This document shows positions 17,828 through 26,656 of a stretch of 53,987 bases of DNA, piece by piece (position 1 is the first letter of the stretch; every line of letters begins with the position of its first letter). The stretch covers positions 1-53,987 of the forward strand of contig QWOS01000015.1 of assembly GCA_003669555.1 (NCBI GenBank), in the 5' to 3' direction. Source of the stretch: Planctomycetota bacterium. Its GTDB lineage: Bacteria; Planctomycetota; Planctomycetia; Gemmatales; Gemmataceae. The notes under the pieces are model-generated. The model had not been told where the DNA came from, ran no database searches, and saw only the letters and a program-made list of their open reading frames with translations. The position numbers were made by a program, and so were the translations under genes.

Positions 17828-18550
17828 TCAGGCTGCCTTGCGCATCGGCGGGGAGGAGACCTTCTGGAGGCCCGCCTTCAGGAAATCCACCATGCAGCGG
17901 AAGATCTGGATGTCGAGGCCACTGGAAGTGGCGCAGGCTGGCTGCCACTGGATACCCAATGCCCACCAGGGATCCTCGGGGGCAGTCTCAATCGCCTCGA
18001 TCATGCCATCGAGGGCGGTGGCACCAATGCGGAATGCCCGGGCCAAACGACCCACCGTGCGACGGTGCTCGCTGTTGACAATCACCTCTCCTTCGCCAAA
18101 AAGACGGGCCAGGCGGCTTTCATTTCTGACATTCAGGGAATGGCGCAGGCCACGCTCGGGGGGATGGCGGTGCTGCAAAGCTTCAGGCGCCTCGACAGCT
18201 ATATCGGTGAAAAGTGAACCACCAAAAGCCGTATTCATGGCGTGCATGCCGTGATCTATTGCGAGCACTGGCAGGCGCATTTTGCGGCAGGTCAATATGC
18301 ATTCCTCCAGGTCGATAGCCTTGGGTGCCTTGGCGTCATATCCGGCTAGCACTACGCCGTCAATGCCCTTAAAAGCATTTTCCCAGGTACCTGAGGGTGC
18401 AACTTCACCCAAAAGGATAGGTTCCGACTCGGCAACCTGGAGAGCGGAGCGTATGCCAGCAGCCCAAAGGCCACTGCCATGCTTGCGGTCCGAAAAGTAA
18501 GATTCGGGGCCGAAAACGGCGATACGGGGCAGCTCAACGGTGGCACTCAT
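17828..18550 (-). CDS. Peptidase C26-like class I amidotransferase homologue lacking catalytic residues
   Basis: A 240-aa protein with the fold signature of gamma-glutamyl-GABA hydrolase (PuuD/C26): GVVLAGYDAKAP, then PVLAIDHGMHAMNTAFGGSLFTDI-type text (the elbow and following helix), VNSEHRRTV and WALGIQWQPA. In active C26 enzymes the elbow reads GICRGMQ and the end QWHPE. Here the nucleophile Cys is Asp (residue 99, codon 18254-18256), and His and Glu of the QWHPE motif are Gln and Ala. All three triad positions are therefore gone, so the protein is probably a binding or regulatory pseudoenzyme. ATG 18550 is preferred to 18562 because GGGAAG lies just before it. Confidence 0.8.
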   Translation of the reverse strand: MSATVELPRIAVFGPESYFSDRKHGSGLWAAGIRSALQVAESEPILLGEVAPSGTWENAFKGIDGVVLAGYDAKAPKAIDLEECILTCRKMRLPVLAIDHGMHAMNTAFGGSLFTDIAVEAPEALQHRHPPERGLRHSLNVRNESRLARLFGEGEVIVNSEHRRTVGRLARAFRIGATALDGMIEAIETAPEDPWWALGIQWQPACATSSGLDIQIFRCMVDFLKAGLQKVSSPPMRKAA

Positions 18551-18780
18551 TCGACTTCCCATCCATAGTTATTGCCCCGCAACATCGTGTCACGGCTCAT
18601 GGCTCGCCTGCAGCTGCGGGCGTAGGACGAGTTATAAACGGTCCGAAACCCATGATCCAGCTGGAAAAGGGAAAAATCTTAAAGTTTTCTGAAATCGGCC
18701 AAGAACGCCCCGCAATCCAATAATGTCTGTTATGAGTCTCCCCGGTGGTCCTTGGGGCGCACCAAATACAGGGAAAAAGC

Positions 18781-19914
18781 ATGGCCCGGCTTTCGGTATC
18801 TCCCGGCGAATCTGGTAACCGGCCCACTCTGGTCCATCCAGCAGATATGCCCTTGCTACAGTGCGCCAGGTTCCTGCTGGCGGAAGCCGGCGGGGCTCCT
18901 CCATCTCCGGGGCCAGCTCCGCTTACGGGGACCTTAAGCCTTGCCGGGGCTGAACTTCTGTCTTCCTGGCTCCGCCGTGCCACACCCCGCCTGCTAGCTC
19001 AGGCGGGCGGGGGATCCATCCGTTTGTGGCCCAATGGCACCCGCCTGCCGGTCTGGAGGCGGAAAGGGAAAAGTGAGCTGACCATCCGTTTCGACCGACA
19101 CGCTTTTGAACTGCTGAACTGGTTGACCCTCCGGCTGACTGCTGGGTCTGCCAAAGATGCCCAGGTACCCCAGGGTGGCGCAGTGCCACCCCCAAGCCTG
19201 GTTGATTCCACCGGACAAGCTTTCCTGATGTGGCGGATTGCGGTCTGCTTGCCGCCCATGGAGCCGCACCTTGGCTTGCGCGGCGAGGCTTTGGCTGCCT
19301 GGATTCCCCACCACCTTCCCCTGAGGCTTGGTTTTCCACAGGCCGTCGCGGCCGCAGCTTGCGTGTCCTGGGAGGAATGGCTTGCCGGGCCCAGGCTTAC
19401 CATCCTGGAGTGCTGTCAAACATGGCTCAGGCGGCGTTGGGTGCGGGAATGGGCGGAACTTGCCGCCCTGATCGCTAAACTTACCCCCGGCAGGGAAGCC
19501 AGTTTTCGCATGGCCTTGAATTGGCTGGATCGCCTTCAAATACTCTGCCGGCGCGGCACTGAATGGCTGAGAATATCAGCTGAATCAAAGCGCTGGGATC
19601 TGGCTGCACCCCTGTTGCAGGCAACCCGTTCATCCACTTTCCTGCGGGTGATAGACCGGGCGGAGGGACTACGACCGGTGATCTACAGCGATGGCATGCA
19701 AAGTGGCCAGAAAAATGCCAGCCGCCTGGAAGATCTGGCCAGTCTGGTTTTGGCTCTGAACCAGCACCATGTCCAGGCTGCCGGGATAGCCTATTTCGAT
19801 GAGGACCATGCCGCGGCCCAATCTTTCCTGGCGGCAACTGATGGTGAAACAACCACGCTGGCAGCCTGGTCAGGTCATGTGGTTGGGCGGATTCGTGCTG
19901 CCATGGCACCCTGA
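18781..19914 (+). CDS. fvm-like operon, first protein (unknown)
   Basis: A 377-aa soluble protein, not recognised. It is rich in Leu, Ala, Trp and Arg and probably mostly helical. The last ~80 residues (from RLEDLASLVLALNQHH) look like an alpha/beta domain, but I see no vWA MIDAS DxSxS, P-loop or metal motif. AGGGA six bases before ATG 18781 decides the start over the longer frame at 18745. It opens a plus-strand operon that runs to 27679 with FtsH-like and MoxR ATPases. By position it would be one of the accessory 'X' proteins of FtsH-vWA-MoxR ternary systems. Confidence 0.7.
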   Translation: MARLSVSPGESGNRPTLVHPADMPLLQCARFLLAEAGGAPPSPGPAPLTGTLSLAGAELLSSWLRRATPRLLAQAGGGSIRLWPNGTRLPVWRRKGKSELTIRFDRHAFELLNWLTLRLTAGSAKDAQVPQGGAVPPPSLVDSTGQAFLMWRIAVCLPPMEPHLGLRGEALAAWIPHHLPLRLGFPQAVAAAACVSWEEWLAGPRLTILECCQTWLRRRWVREWAELAALIAKLTPGREASFRMALNWLDRLQILCRRGTEWLRISAESKRWDLAAPLLQATRSSTFLRVIDRAEGLRPVIYSDGMQSGQKNASRLEDLASLVLALNQHHVQAAGIAYFDEDHAAAQSFLAATDGETTTLAAWSGHVVGRIRAAMAP

Positions 19915-20035
19915 AACCGGTGCAAATCGCCAACCGGGCGCGGGATCAGTTTCGTGGATAGAATACAATGATCATAGGCCCGGTGCCTATGACTGGTCCA
20001 GGCAGATCACGGATGCACTGCGGGAGATGACATGA
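19877..20035 (+). CDS. Possible short coupled ORF in the fvm-like operon
   Basis: A 52-codon frame whose TGA overlaps the ATG of the next gene by four bases (20032-20035) and whose start overlaps the previous gene by 38 bases. The C-terminal part WIEYNDHRPGAYDWSRQITD reads like genuine protein (aromatic, polar, non-repetitive). The N-terminal half inside the overlap is less convincing, and no good ribosome-binding site is visible. It fills an otherwise empty 117-base gap. It may be a small protein or the tail of the upstream protein displaced by a frameshift. Confidence 0.35.
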   Translation: MWLGGFVLPWHPETGANRQPGAGSVSWIEYNDHRPGAYDWSRQITDALREMT

Positions 20036-20625
20036 GCTATGCCTACCGGATCGATTTGAAAGAATCGCAGATTGTCAGCGTGGAGGGTAAAGACACTTTC
20101 ACCACCTGTATCGAACTAGTGGATGTCCTGCCTGCCCCGGCGATGCGCGAACTGCTGGAGCAAAAACTGGCTGAGGCAGGCTTTCGCTCCGAAGCAGACC
20201 ACATGGTGAAAGTGGACGGGCACACATCTGTGACGGTGAACCTGTCCACACGGGAGGTGGAAGTCAGTGCCTTGCGTGGCGGGGAACGCCAGGTCGAAGT
20301 AACTGTCTCCCACCGGGGTGAGGATCATGCTCCTGTAAGCGCCCAGGAAAGGTTGCAACGCCAGGAGTTGCTGCGGCAGCAACTGGACCAAAAGTTGCAA
20401 ACCCAGACAAAAATAGCCGAGACCCTGATGGAGAAAAGCTTGCGCGAGGAGGCGACCGCCGCCCTTCGGGAAGCTATCCCCCGCCTGGCCGCTGAGTTGG
20501 GATGTGTGAGCCATGCGGTCCAGGCTGCGGCATTGGAGACCAAGGCCCGCAGTATGGGTACCGTGGAGCGGGTAGAGCACGACCCGGACAGCCAGTCGAT
20601 GACAATTGTCATCAAGCTTGGTTGA
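20032..20625 (+). CDS. fvm-like operon, small accessory protein with coiled-coil middle
   Basis: A 197-aa soluble protein of unknown function. The N-terminal ~100 residues are beta-rich and include VKVDGHTSVTVNLSTREVEV. Residues ~100-145 are a charged Gln/Glu/Leu-rich coiled coil (RLQRQELLRQQLDQKLQ). The C-terminus (RVEHDPDSQSMTIVIKLG) is a short sheet. The layout resembles accessory domains found with FtsH-vWA-MoxR ternary systems, which are thought to act as adaptors or effectors; this is context, not a domain hit. GGGAG lies five bases before the ATG, and the FtsH-like gene follows after 63 bases. Confidence 0.75.
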   Translation: MSYAYRIDLKESQIVSVEGKDTFTTCIELVDVLPAPAMRELLEQKLAEAGFRSEADHMVKVDGHTSVTVNLSTREVEVSALRGGERQVEVTVSHRGEDHAPVSAQERLQRQELLRQQLDQKLQTQTKIAETLMEKSLREEATAALREAIPRLAAELGCVSHAVQAAALETKARSMGTVERVEHDPDSQSMTIVIKLG

Positions 20626-20688
20626 TTTCGCAGGTAAGCAAACAACCAGTTCCGTGGGGTCAACGCATTTTTTCCGGAAAGAACAGGC

Positions 20689-22851
20689 ATGTCGTCCGTT
20701 TCACTCAACCTGATTCCCTCACAATGTCCAACCGCTCTCACCGATCAGCAGGCGGTCGAAATCGCCTACCCGGAGGAATTGGCAGAGGTGGTGCGCAAGC
20801 TGTCGCGCGGAGTCTCGGTGCTGATCTCCTGTGAGAAGGAGTTCACCCTGCACCTGCTGATGATCCTCCGGACCAGGCTGAAAAACCTGAAACCGGCGAT
20901 GGAATCCATCGTCATCAGTGGCCGCCTGACAGGCGAACCAGGTATGGCCGCCACTGTGGTGGGCCGGATGAACACCGAACTGATAGCTGCTGTGACCTCG
21001 CCGCACGGGCGTGTGAATATTCTCCCGCATCTTGATTTGATGACCACAGCCAGTGGCATGGGTATCACCGACAACGGTCGCGAGGTGGTGAATCATCTCT
21101 ACCAGCATCCCCAGCATGTGTGGCTTGGTTTTGCTGACCCCAGCCTGCCTGTTCCCGATGTGGTGCGCAACCTGTTCCCGCACCGCCTTGAACTGATGGG
21201 CACGCCACGCGACAAGCTTGGTTCGCTAATCACCCAGGCGGAATGTCGTAAATTTGGCGAGTCGATACGGCTCGGCGAGATCTACCGCTATGTCTCCGGT
21301 GTCAATCCGGTGCGGTTGCGGAAGCTGCTGTCCGCGTTGGAAGGTCAGGATCTGCCAGCCTCGCCAAGGCAGGCTCTGGCGCAATTGCGTCAAGCCACGC
21401 TGCAAGCCGGCCTGGAAATGCCGGCCATCGATATGGACAAGGATATTGGTGGCTACGGGCCGGTAAAAAAACGCATCCGTGAGGAAATTCTCGAGATATT
21501 GCAGAAACGCGATGCGGCCACCGACCCGGCCGCCGCCAGGGCCATGGAATCATTGTTGCCGCGTGGTCTCATCTTCTGGGGCCCGCCTGGAACTGGAAAG
21601 ACACTCTTTGCCAAAGCCATGGCCACCAGCCTGGGGGCCTCGGTCCAGGTGGTTTCCGGGCCTGAGCTGAAAAGCAAGTGGGTGGGAGAGAGCGAGGAGA
21701 ATCTGCGGCGGGTTTTTCTTCGGGCCAGGCAAGCTGCCCCCTCGGTGATCATTTTTGACGAGATCGACTCGTTCGCGGTGGCCCGGGGCACCTACACGGG
21801 TTCGGGGGTGGAACACTCCATGGTGAACCAGCTTCTCACGGAAATGGACGGCTTCCGGAAAGAAGAGCTGGTCTTTGTGGTGGCCACCACCAATCTGGTT
21901 GAATCGCTTGATCCAGCCCTGTTGCGGCCCGGCCGCTTTGAGTACCACCTGCATATCCCCTATCCGGACAGCGAGGCGCGACGGTCCATCCTTGGAGTGC
22001 ATGGACTGGGCATGAACTTGCCCTGGAGCAAGGAGTCGCTGGCGCACGCTGTGCGTCGCACCCGCGGCACCCCACCCGGGGCGGGAATGTCGGCCCGCTG
22101 GTCGGGTGATCACCTCCAGGCTCTGTGCCGTTCCATGGCCAGGGCCCGCTTGCGCGCCGGCCTCGCCGCTTCGACAACCATTGCCATCGGCGATGTAGAG
22201 GAAGCTTTGCGGGGCCAGTCATCCGCCAAATTGCTGAGCGAGGAGGAATCCCGGGTGGTGGCGGGGCATGAGTGCGGTCATGCCGTGGTGGGGCTGGCGC
22301 TGCCCCGGGCACCACTCCCTGAAAGAATCGCTTTAGGCGAGGATATCGCCGGGGCCCTGGGGTATGTGGAGACCGGGCCGATGAGGCGCGTTCATTCGGT
22401 TCCCGAGTTGCTCGATGCGGTTTGCGTACTGTTGGGAGGCCGCGAAGCGGAACTGCTGCTGGAAGGTGAGCTTTCCCTGGGTAGCGGCCACGACCTGTGG
22501 GAGGCCACGCGGGTGGCCCGTGAACTGGTGGAAGTGTATGGGATGGGTAGCGAAGCTACCGGCGTCTGCCATTACGCCGCACGGGATGGCTCACCCGAGC
22601 GGTATCGCGATCTTTCGGGCAAAGTGCGCGAGGCACTGGATACCGAGGTGCGCCGCATCCTCGATGAGCAGCGCGCCCGGGCTCGTGACACGCTGCTGGA
22701 TCGCAAGCCTTTCCTTGAGGCGCTGCGTGGCTGTCTGATGACGGGCAAACGCCTGGAATCCGCTGACCTGGCCAATCTGCTTGACATCCACGCCCCAGAC
22801 CTGTCCGGGCGCGCCAGCCAACTGAGGCAGCAGCAGGATTCACTGGAATGA
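20689..22851 (+). CDS. FtsH-like AAA+ ATPase with M41 metalloprotease domain, soluble, tandem AAA
   Basis: 720 aa. Residues ~20-210 look like a degenerate AAA module: VLISCEKEFTLHLLMIL where a P-loop should be, HLDLMTTA as Walker-B position, and VRNLFPHRLEL as sensor region. A full AAA+ domain follows: Walker A GPPGTGKT (298-305), Walker B IIFDEIDS with Asp357, and the second region of homology ALLRPGRFEYHLHIP. Then comes the M41 zinc protease with HECGH (527-531) and the third ligand Asp in GSGHDLWEAT. The two N-terminal membrane helices of housekeeping FtsH are absent, so it is cytosolic. It is likely the ATP-driven unfoldase/protease of this operon. Confidence 0.92.
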   Translation: MSSVSLNLIPSQCPTALTDQQAVEIAYPEELAEVVRKLSRGVSVLISCEKEFTLHLLMILRTRLKNLKPAMESIVISGRLTGEPGMAATVVGRMNTELIAAVTSPHGRVNILPHLDLMTTASGMGITDNGREVVNHLYQHPQHVWLGFADPSLPVPDVVRNLFPHRLELMGTPRDKLGSLITQAECRKFGESIRLGEIYRYVSGVNPVRLRKLLSALEGQDLPASPRQALAQLRQATLQAGLEMPAIDMDKDIGGYGPVKKRIREEILEILQKRDAATDPAAARAMESLLPRGLIFWGPPGTGKTLFAKAMATSLGASVQVVSGPELKSKWVGESEENLRRVFLRARQAAPSVIIFDEIDSFAVARGTYTGSGVEHSMVNQLLTEMDGFRKEELVFVVATTNLVESLDPALLRPGRFEYHLHIPYPDSEARRSILGVHGLGMNLPWSKESLAHAVRRTRGTPPGAGMSARWSGDHLQALCRSMARARLRAGLAASTTIAIGDVEEALRGQSSAKLLSEEESRVVAGHECGHAVVGLALPRAPLPERIALGEDIAGALGYVETGPMRRVHSVPELLDAVCVLLGGREAELLLEGELSLGSGHDLWEATRVARELVEVYGMGSEATGVCHYAARDGSPERYRDLSGKVREALDTEVRRILDEQRARARDTLLDRKPFLEALRGCLMTGKRLESADLANLLDIHAPDLSGRASQLRQQQDSLE

Positions 22852-22896
22852 TCCGGTTTCGACATGCCAAACAACACGGTAGAGGGGGGGAATGCC

Positions 22897-23172
22897 ATGG
22901 CCCAGATGGTTCTGAAACTTTCGCGTGATCCGGCAACAGGCAAACCTGTTGTGGTGGTCGAGCTGCATTCCGATGCGGACTCCATGCCCTTCGAGCACGA
23001 GGACTCGCACCGGGCGCTGATTGAGCAACTGATTGGAAGAGGCCTGCTGGGGCCTGATGAGGATCCGCAGATCGTCATCACCCGGACCGCCAACATCGCC
23101 CCGCCAGGCCCTGAGGTATCCGGATCGCCGGAAACGGCCGCCGGGAAGTCGCTCCAGGCCGGCTCACACTAA
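22897..23172 (+). CDS. fvm-like operon, small protein
   Basis: A 91-aa soluble protein with no recognised domain. The core VVVVELHSDADSMPFEHEDSH is beta-alpha-like and acidic, followed by HRALIEQLIGRG; the C-terminal 25 residues are disordered (Pro/Gly/Ser/Ala). ATG 22897 is chosen over 22864 because AGGGGGGG lies six bases upstream, while 22864 has none. It sits between the FtsH-like gene (45-base gap) and the 1139-aa gene (12-base gap). A substrate tag or adaptor for the protease is an attractive guess without direct support. Confidence 0.7.
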   Translation: MAQMVLKLSRDPATGKPVVVVELHSDADSMPFEHEDSHRALIEQLIGRGLLGPDEDPQIVITRTANIAPPGPEVSGSPETAAGKSLQAGSH

Positions 23173-23184
23173 GGATACAAGCGG

Positions 23185-26100
23185 ATGCCCACGGTATGGA
23201 TTTGCCCGGACGATGCCCATTTGCAAGCCGTTTTCTCGCTTGAGCCAACCCTGGCCGCGCGCCTTCTTCCTTGCAAGATCTGGGATGGGTCCGATGGGTT
23301 GTTCATGGCGCCAGCCAGGGCTCTCGCGCCCAGGTGGGCCAGCGTTGCCATCGCGGTTGGTTTGAAAAAAGCTGTTCTGGAGATCCCTGGATCGTTCATT
23401 TCCGCCACGGAAGTCTGGCATCTGTTTGCGCTGAAAAAAAATAGCGGTCCTCTTTTCACAGGCAATAAGCCCCTCTCTGTCTTGTTTGCCTGCTCTTCGG
23501 AGGAGGATGCGGCCAGTATCGTCGCCAACCTGCTGGAACTCGGTTGCGACAGTTTCCGGACCGGCTTGGCCAACTGGCAGGAGGGTGACGGACAACCAGC
23601 CGCAACACCGTCCAGTGAAGTGTTGGTGCTAACGGAAAAAACACCTCTTTACGCACTCTTCCTGGCACTCGACAACCCGCGCATCCGTGTGCTGACGGCG
23701 GATACTCAGGGTATTTTCGTGCCCGCCGGCTGGCAACATCCCCTGGCCCAGGGCTGGACTGTCACTGGCGGCCGGTTTCTGGCGCTCCGCACTTTACGCG
23801 GTTGGGACTGGTTTGACACGGGAGGCCTGGAGCCCGGGAGCAAACAGTGGCATCTGCTTGCCGGGGGTGATGAGCGCGTCGTTCCGCAGCCATGGGCCAG
23901 GAAGATTGGCATCCCCTTGCGACTGGAGCAATCCACCTTGCCCGTGGCCAAGCCTGCCCTGTGGCGAATTGACTCTGATTTGTGCGAGCGCTTTCTTGAA
24001 TGGGCCAGTCGGGTACCCGATAGCCAGTTGGCCCACCTCGAATGGATCAGCATGGGGGCAGGGGCCGCCAGGCAGTTCCTGGTTCGCCCCAATCTGGCCG
24101 CGGCCACCACGATCCTGCCTGTGTATTCCGCTGCCTACGAGCGGGCCCACCCGCTTGAGCAAATCCATATCCCGGTCGGCACCCGTTTGGTACCATCGCT
24201 GCGCCAGGAGAAGCTGCGCGAGGTAACCCAAATGGTCCCGGGCCAACTGTCATGGTTCGACACCGAGCCGGGGGCGGACCATAGCCCTGTAATCATTCGT
24301 CATGCCATGCTGAGTGATTTTTTGCCCATGGAATTGTGTGTGGAATACCAGTTGCGTCATGACACCGAGGCACTATGCGCCTGGGAAGATGCGGTGGAGA
24401 TCGTCGACCTGGAAGAAATCAGCGCGGAACCACCTCCCCAGGCCCCCATGACTTCATCTGGGGAATCACGGCAGCAAGAGGAATTGGAATCGCCAGAGGC
24501 CAAGCCTCTGCCGGAGACCGAAAAGCCCAAAGTTAAACAAGCCAGGCCGGTTATTGTCCCCGCCAAAAAAAATGCGCGTCGGAATTACACTGAAGCTGAA
24601 AGGGCTGTGCTTCAGGCCCACGAAGGGCTTGCCGCCCTGCTGGATATGCCGGGCCCACTGCATGACCCGGCCCGCCTGGCCCACGCCCGAGACCTGGCCA
24701 CCTTGTTTACGGCGGCCGGAAGGCCGCGCGACGCTGTGGATGCCCTGCTTTTCGCTCACTGGTCAGCCCCTCTGCCGGGGGAATCCATCCCCAGCGGACT
24801 CGTGGCGCTGGAACGGGCATCGCTGGAAGCTGTGGCGGGACCCTTGGCCACGACAATCCTCAGTGATCCCTGGGAAATCCGGGGTCTTGATCCCAACCCG
24901 CCGAATGTGCTGGGGGCCGCGACGCGCTGGCTGATGATGGATGTTGCAACCCGCGCTGCCGCGTCACCGCTTCCCCCCCGCTGGGTGGAGCTGCTGGAAA
25001 GCGTGGAATCGCGGGCGCCGGTCCGGCATGTCTGGCTGGCATGGATGAACTGGCGACGGCTCACGGGCGATGTTCAATCGTTGGCCCGGGCACACGACAG
25101 ATTGTTGCGTCGGCTGGGAAATGGGCTGCAGGCAAGCCGGGACTCGGCTGAATTCCTGTCCACCAAAATGCTCACGGGGTATGGAAGCAAATCCGAGGCT
25201 GGCTTGCTGCTGACCAGCTTGCTGGAAGGTTTCAAAACCAACCTGACATTGCGGGCGGGTGATCCAACCGACCGACTCACCCGCTCGCTGGCAACGGGTA
25301 TGTTTGCGGTGGGCGCGGTTTTGGCGGGTAATCCCGACCTGTCTGCCAGTCTCTGGCAAGAAGCGCAGTCCTCTTTCGAAAGCGAGGGCATCCTGGGCCA
25401 GGTGCTGTGTGTGGCAATTCAGGAACGGTTGTCCAAGGCTCGCGCAGGCGAAAAATGCGATTCGTGCCTGGAAGTTTTCAAGCCGGAATCATTGGGGAAG
25501 CTGGATGCCGGGGTTCGTTTCAGCCTCGACCAGGCACGCAAACAGCTTTGCTTCCTGGAGCCCAACCAGTCGATCGATCCCTTCCATCATTTTCTGAAAA
25601 GCAACCCGTCGCACCAGAATCCATTGCGGAACCTGATCGTGGCGATTCAGGATAGCAGCCCGGAGCAGGCGGCCCCGGCTGTGCAGGCTGGACTGAACGC
25701 CCTGAACACCTGGTTCGCGACGACCACCCGGGGAAGTGACCGGCGTTCGGGCATTGAATGGCAGATGAGCTTGCAATTGCTGCTGACAGCCCAGGATCGA
25801 ATGTATCTGGTCGACCCGGAAACAGCGACTGCATCGCTGCTTTTATCAGAGGCTTTTCGGAACGAGATTCCTGCCGACCCGGAAAAGGGTAATCCCCAGT
25901 CCCGTTCCAATCAACTTGCCCTGATGCGTGGCATGCTACGAGCTGCCGGTCCATGGCATCTGGGCGAGGGAGTGAGTGCTGCTTTTCTGGCATTGGTGGG
26001 AGACGACCTCAACCCCGGTATTTTTCAAAACCTGCTGCAAGCGGGCCAAGGACGCCTTGTTGGAGGATTTTTGGTGGAAATGGCCGGCCGCTTGCGGGCG

Positions 26101-26604
26101 TGGGACATGGAATCCGTGGGTTTCGATTTGCTCGACGCTTTAAGTGGCTTGCTCAGTGACCGCCACTCCGAGGAGCATGCTACCCTGCGACTCCTGCTAG
26201 CGTCGCAACTGGTCCGTCGAGGTCGGTTGGACAGGGTCGAGGATTTGCTTTCCAGGACCCGCGCCACAGTGGAGCAGGCCGCGAAGTCCCGTGCGGCACT
26301 GCGTGGGTTGCCCTTGGAAAATCGCTCGGACCTGGCTCGCAGTCTGACCCAGTTCGCCCTGGCATCAGGGCAGGCCGATAGCACCACCATGATGAATCAG
26401 GTGGCAGGCATGCTCCCCTCGCTTTTGCTAGCCAGTTACGCCGGCGCCTCAGCCCAGTGGCACATTCTCAAGGTGGTGGAAACCCTCGTTATCGGTTTGG
26501 GGGCCATGGTGTCCAGCCTGGATGTTGCCAATGGCTGGTACGAGGAGGAGGAGGCCTGCCTGAGGCGGGTGATCCATCTGCAGTCCCGCGCGGCAATCCA
26601 GTGA
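23185..26604 (+). CDS. fvm-like operon, 1139-aa multidomain protein with helical-repeat C-terminus
   Basis: A very large protein in two halves. Residues 1-410 are a mixed alpha/beta region starting MPTVWICPDDAHLQAVF and containing repeated short hydrophobic strands. Residues ~412-470 are a Pro/Glu/Lys linker (SGESRQQEELESPEAKPLPE). Residues ~470-1139 are helical, with solenoid-like segments such as ATLFTAAGRPRDAVDALLFA. I find no vWA MIDAS (DxSxS), P-loop or nuclease motif. The start resembles N-terminal domains of proteins accompanying MoxR-vWA systems (bpX/fvmX type) by memory only. AAGGA lies nine bases before the ATG. It may be the sensor or effector scaffold of the operon. Confidence 0.75.
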   Translation: MPTVWICPDDAHLQAVFSLEPTLAARLLPCKIWDGSDGLFMAPARALAPRWASVAIAVGLKKAVLEIPGSFISATEVWHLFALKKNSGPLFTGNKPLSVLFACSSEEDAASIVANLLELGCDSFRTGLANWQEGDGQPAATPSSEVLVLTEKTPLYALFLALDNPRIRVLTADTQGIFVPAGWQHPLAQGWTVTGGRFLALRTLRGWDWFDTGGLEPGSKQWHLLAGGDERVVPQPWARKIGIPLRLEQSTLPVAKPALWRIDSDLCERFLEWASRVPDSQLAHLEWISMGAGAARQFLVRPNLAAATTILPVYSAAYERAHPLEQIHIPVGTRLVPSLRQEKLREVTQMVPGQLSWFDTEPGADHSPVIIRHAMLSDFLPMELCVEYQLRHDTEALCAWEDAVEIVDLEEISAEPPPQAPMTSSGESRQQEELESPEAKPLPETEKPKVKQARPVIVPAKKNARRNYTEAERAVLQAHEGLAALLDMPGPLHDPARLAHARDLATLFTAAGRPRDAVDALLFAHWSAPLPGESIPSGLVALERASLEAVAGPLATTILSDPWEIRGLDPNPPNVLGAATRWLMMDVATRAAASPLPPRWVELLESVESRAPVRHVWLAWMNWRRLTGDVQSLARAHDRLLRRLGNGLQASRDSAEFLSTKMLTGYGSKSEAGLLLTSLLEGFKTNLTLRAGDPTDRLTRSLATGMFAVGAVLAGNPDLSASLWQEAQSSFESEGILGQVLCVAIQERLSKARAGEKCDSCLEVFKPESLGKLDAGVRFSLDQARKQLCFLEPNQSIDPFHHFLKSNPSHQNPLRNLIVAIQDSSPEQAAPAVQAGLNALNTWFATTTRGSDRRSGIEWQMSLQLLLTAQDRMYLVDPETATASLLLSEAFRNEIPADPEKGNPQSRSNQLALMRGMLRAAGPWHLGEGVSAAFLALVGDDLNPGIFQNLLQAGQGRLVGGFLVEMAGRLRAWDMESVGFDLLDALSGLLSDRHSEEHATLRLLLASQLVRRGRLDRVEDLLSRTRATVEQAAKSRAALRGLPLENRSDLARSLTQFALASGQADSTTMMNQVAGMLPSLLLASYAGASAQWHILKVVETLVIGLGAMVSSLDVANGWYEEEEACLRRVIHLQSRAAIQ

Positions 26605-26626
26605 CCCCGCATTGTTCACAAAAAAT

Positions 26627-26641
26627 CGCGGTGGAACCGCG
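26627..26641 (+). repeat. Small intergenic hairpin before the MoxR gene
   Basis: CGCGGT / ACCGCG with loop GGA lies immediately before the GGAGGA ribosome-binding site of the MoxR gene. It could tune translation or processing within the operon. Confidence 0.4.
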
Positions 26642-26656
26642 TGGAGGATTCCCAAG

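Noticed and set aside
18781-26604. Search for a vWA domain in the fvm-like operon products
   Set aside because: No DxSxS MIDAS with following Thr and Asp seen in any product by eye; kept as absent rather than proven absent.
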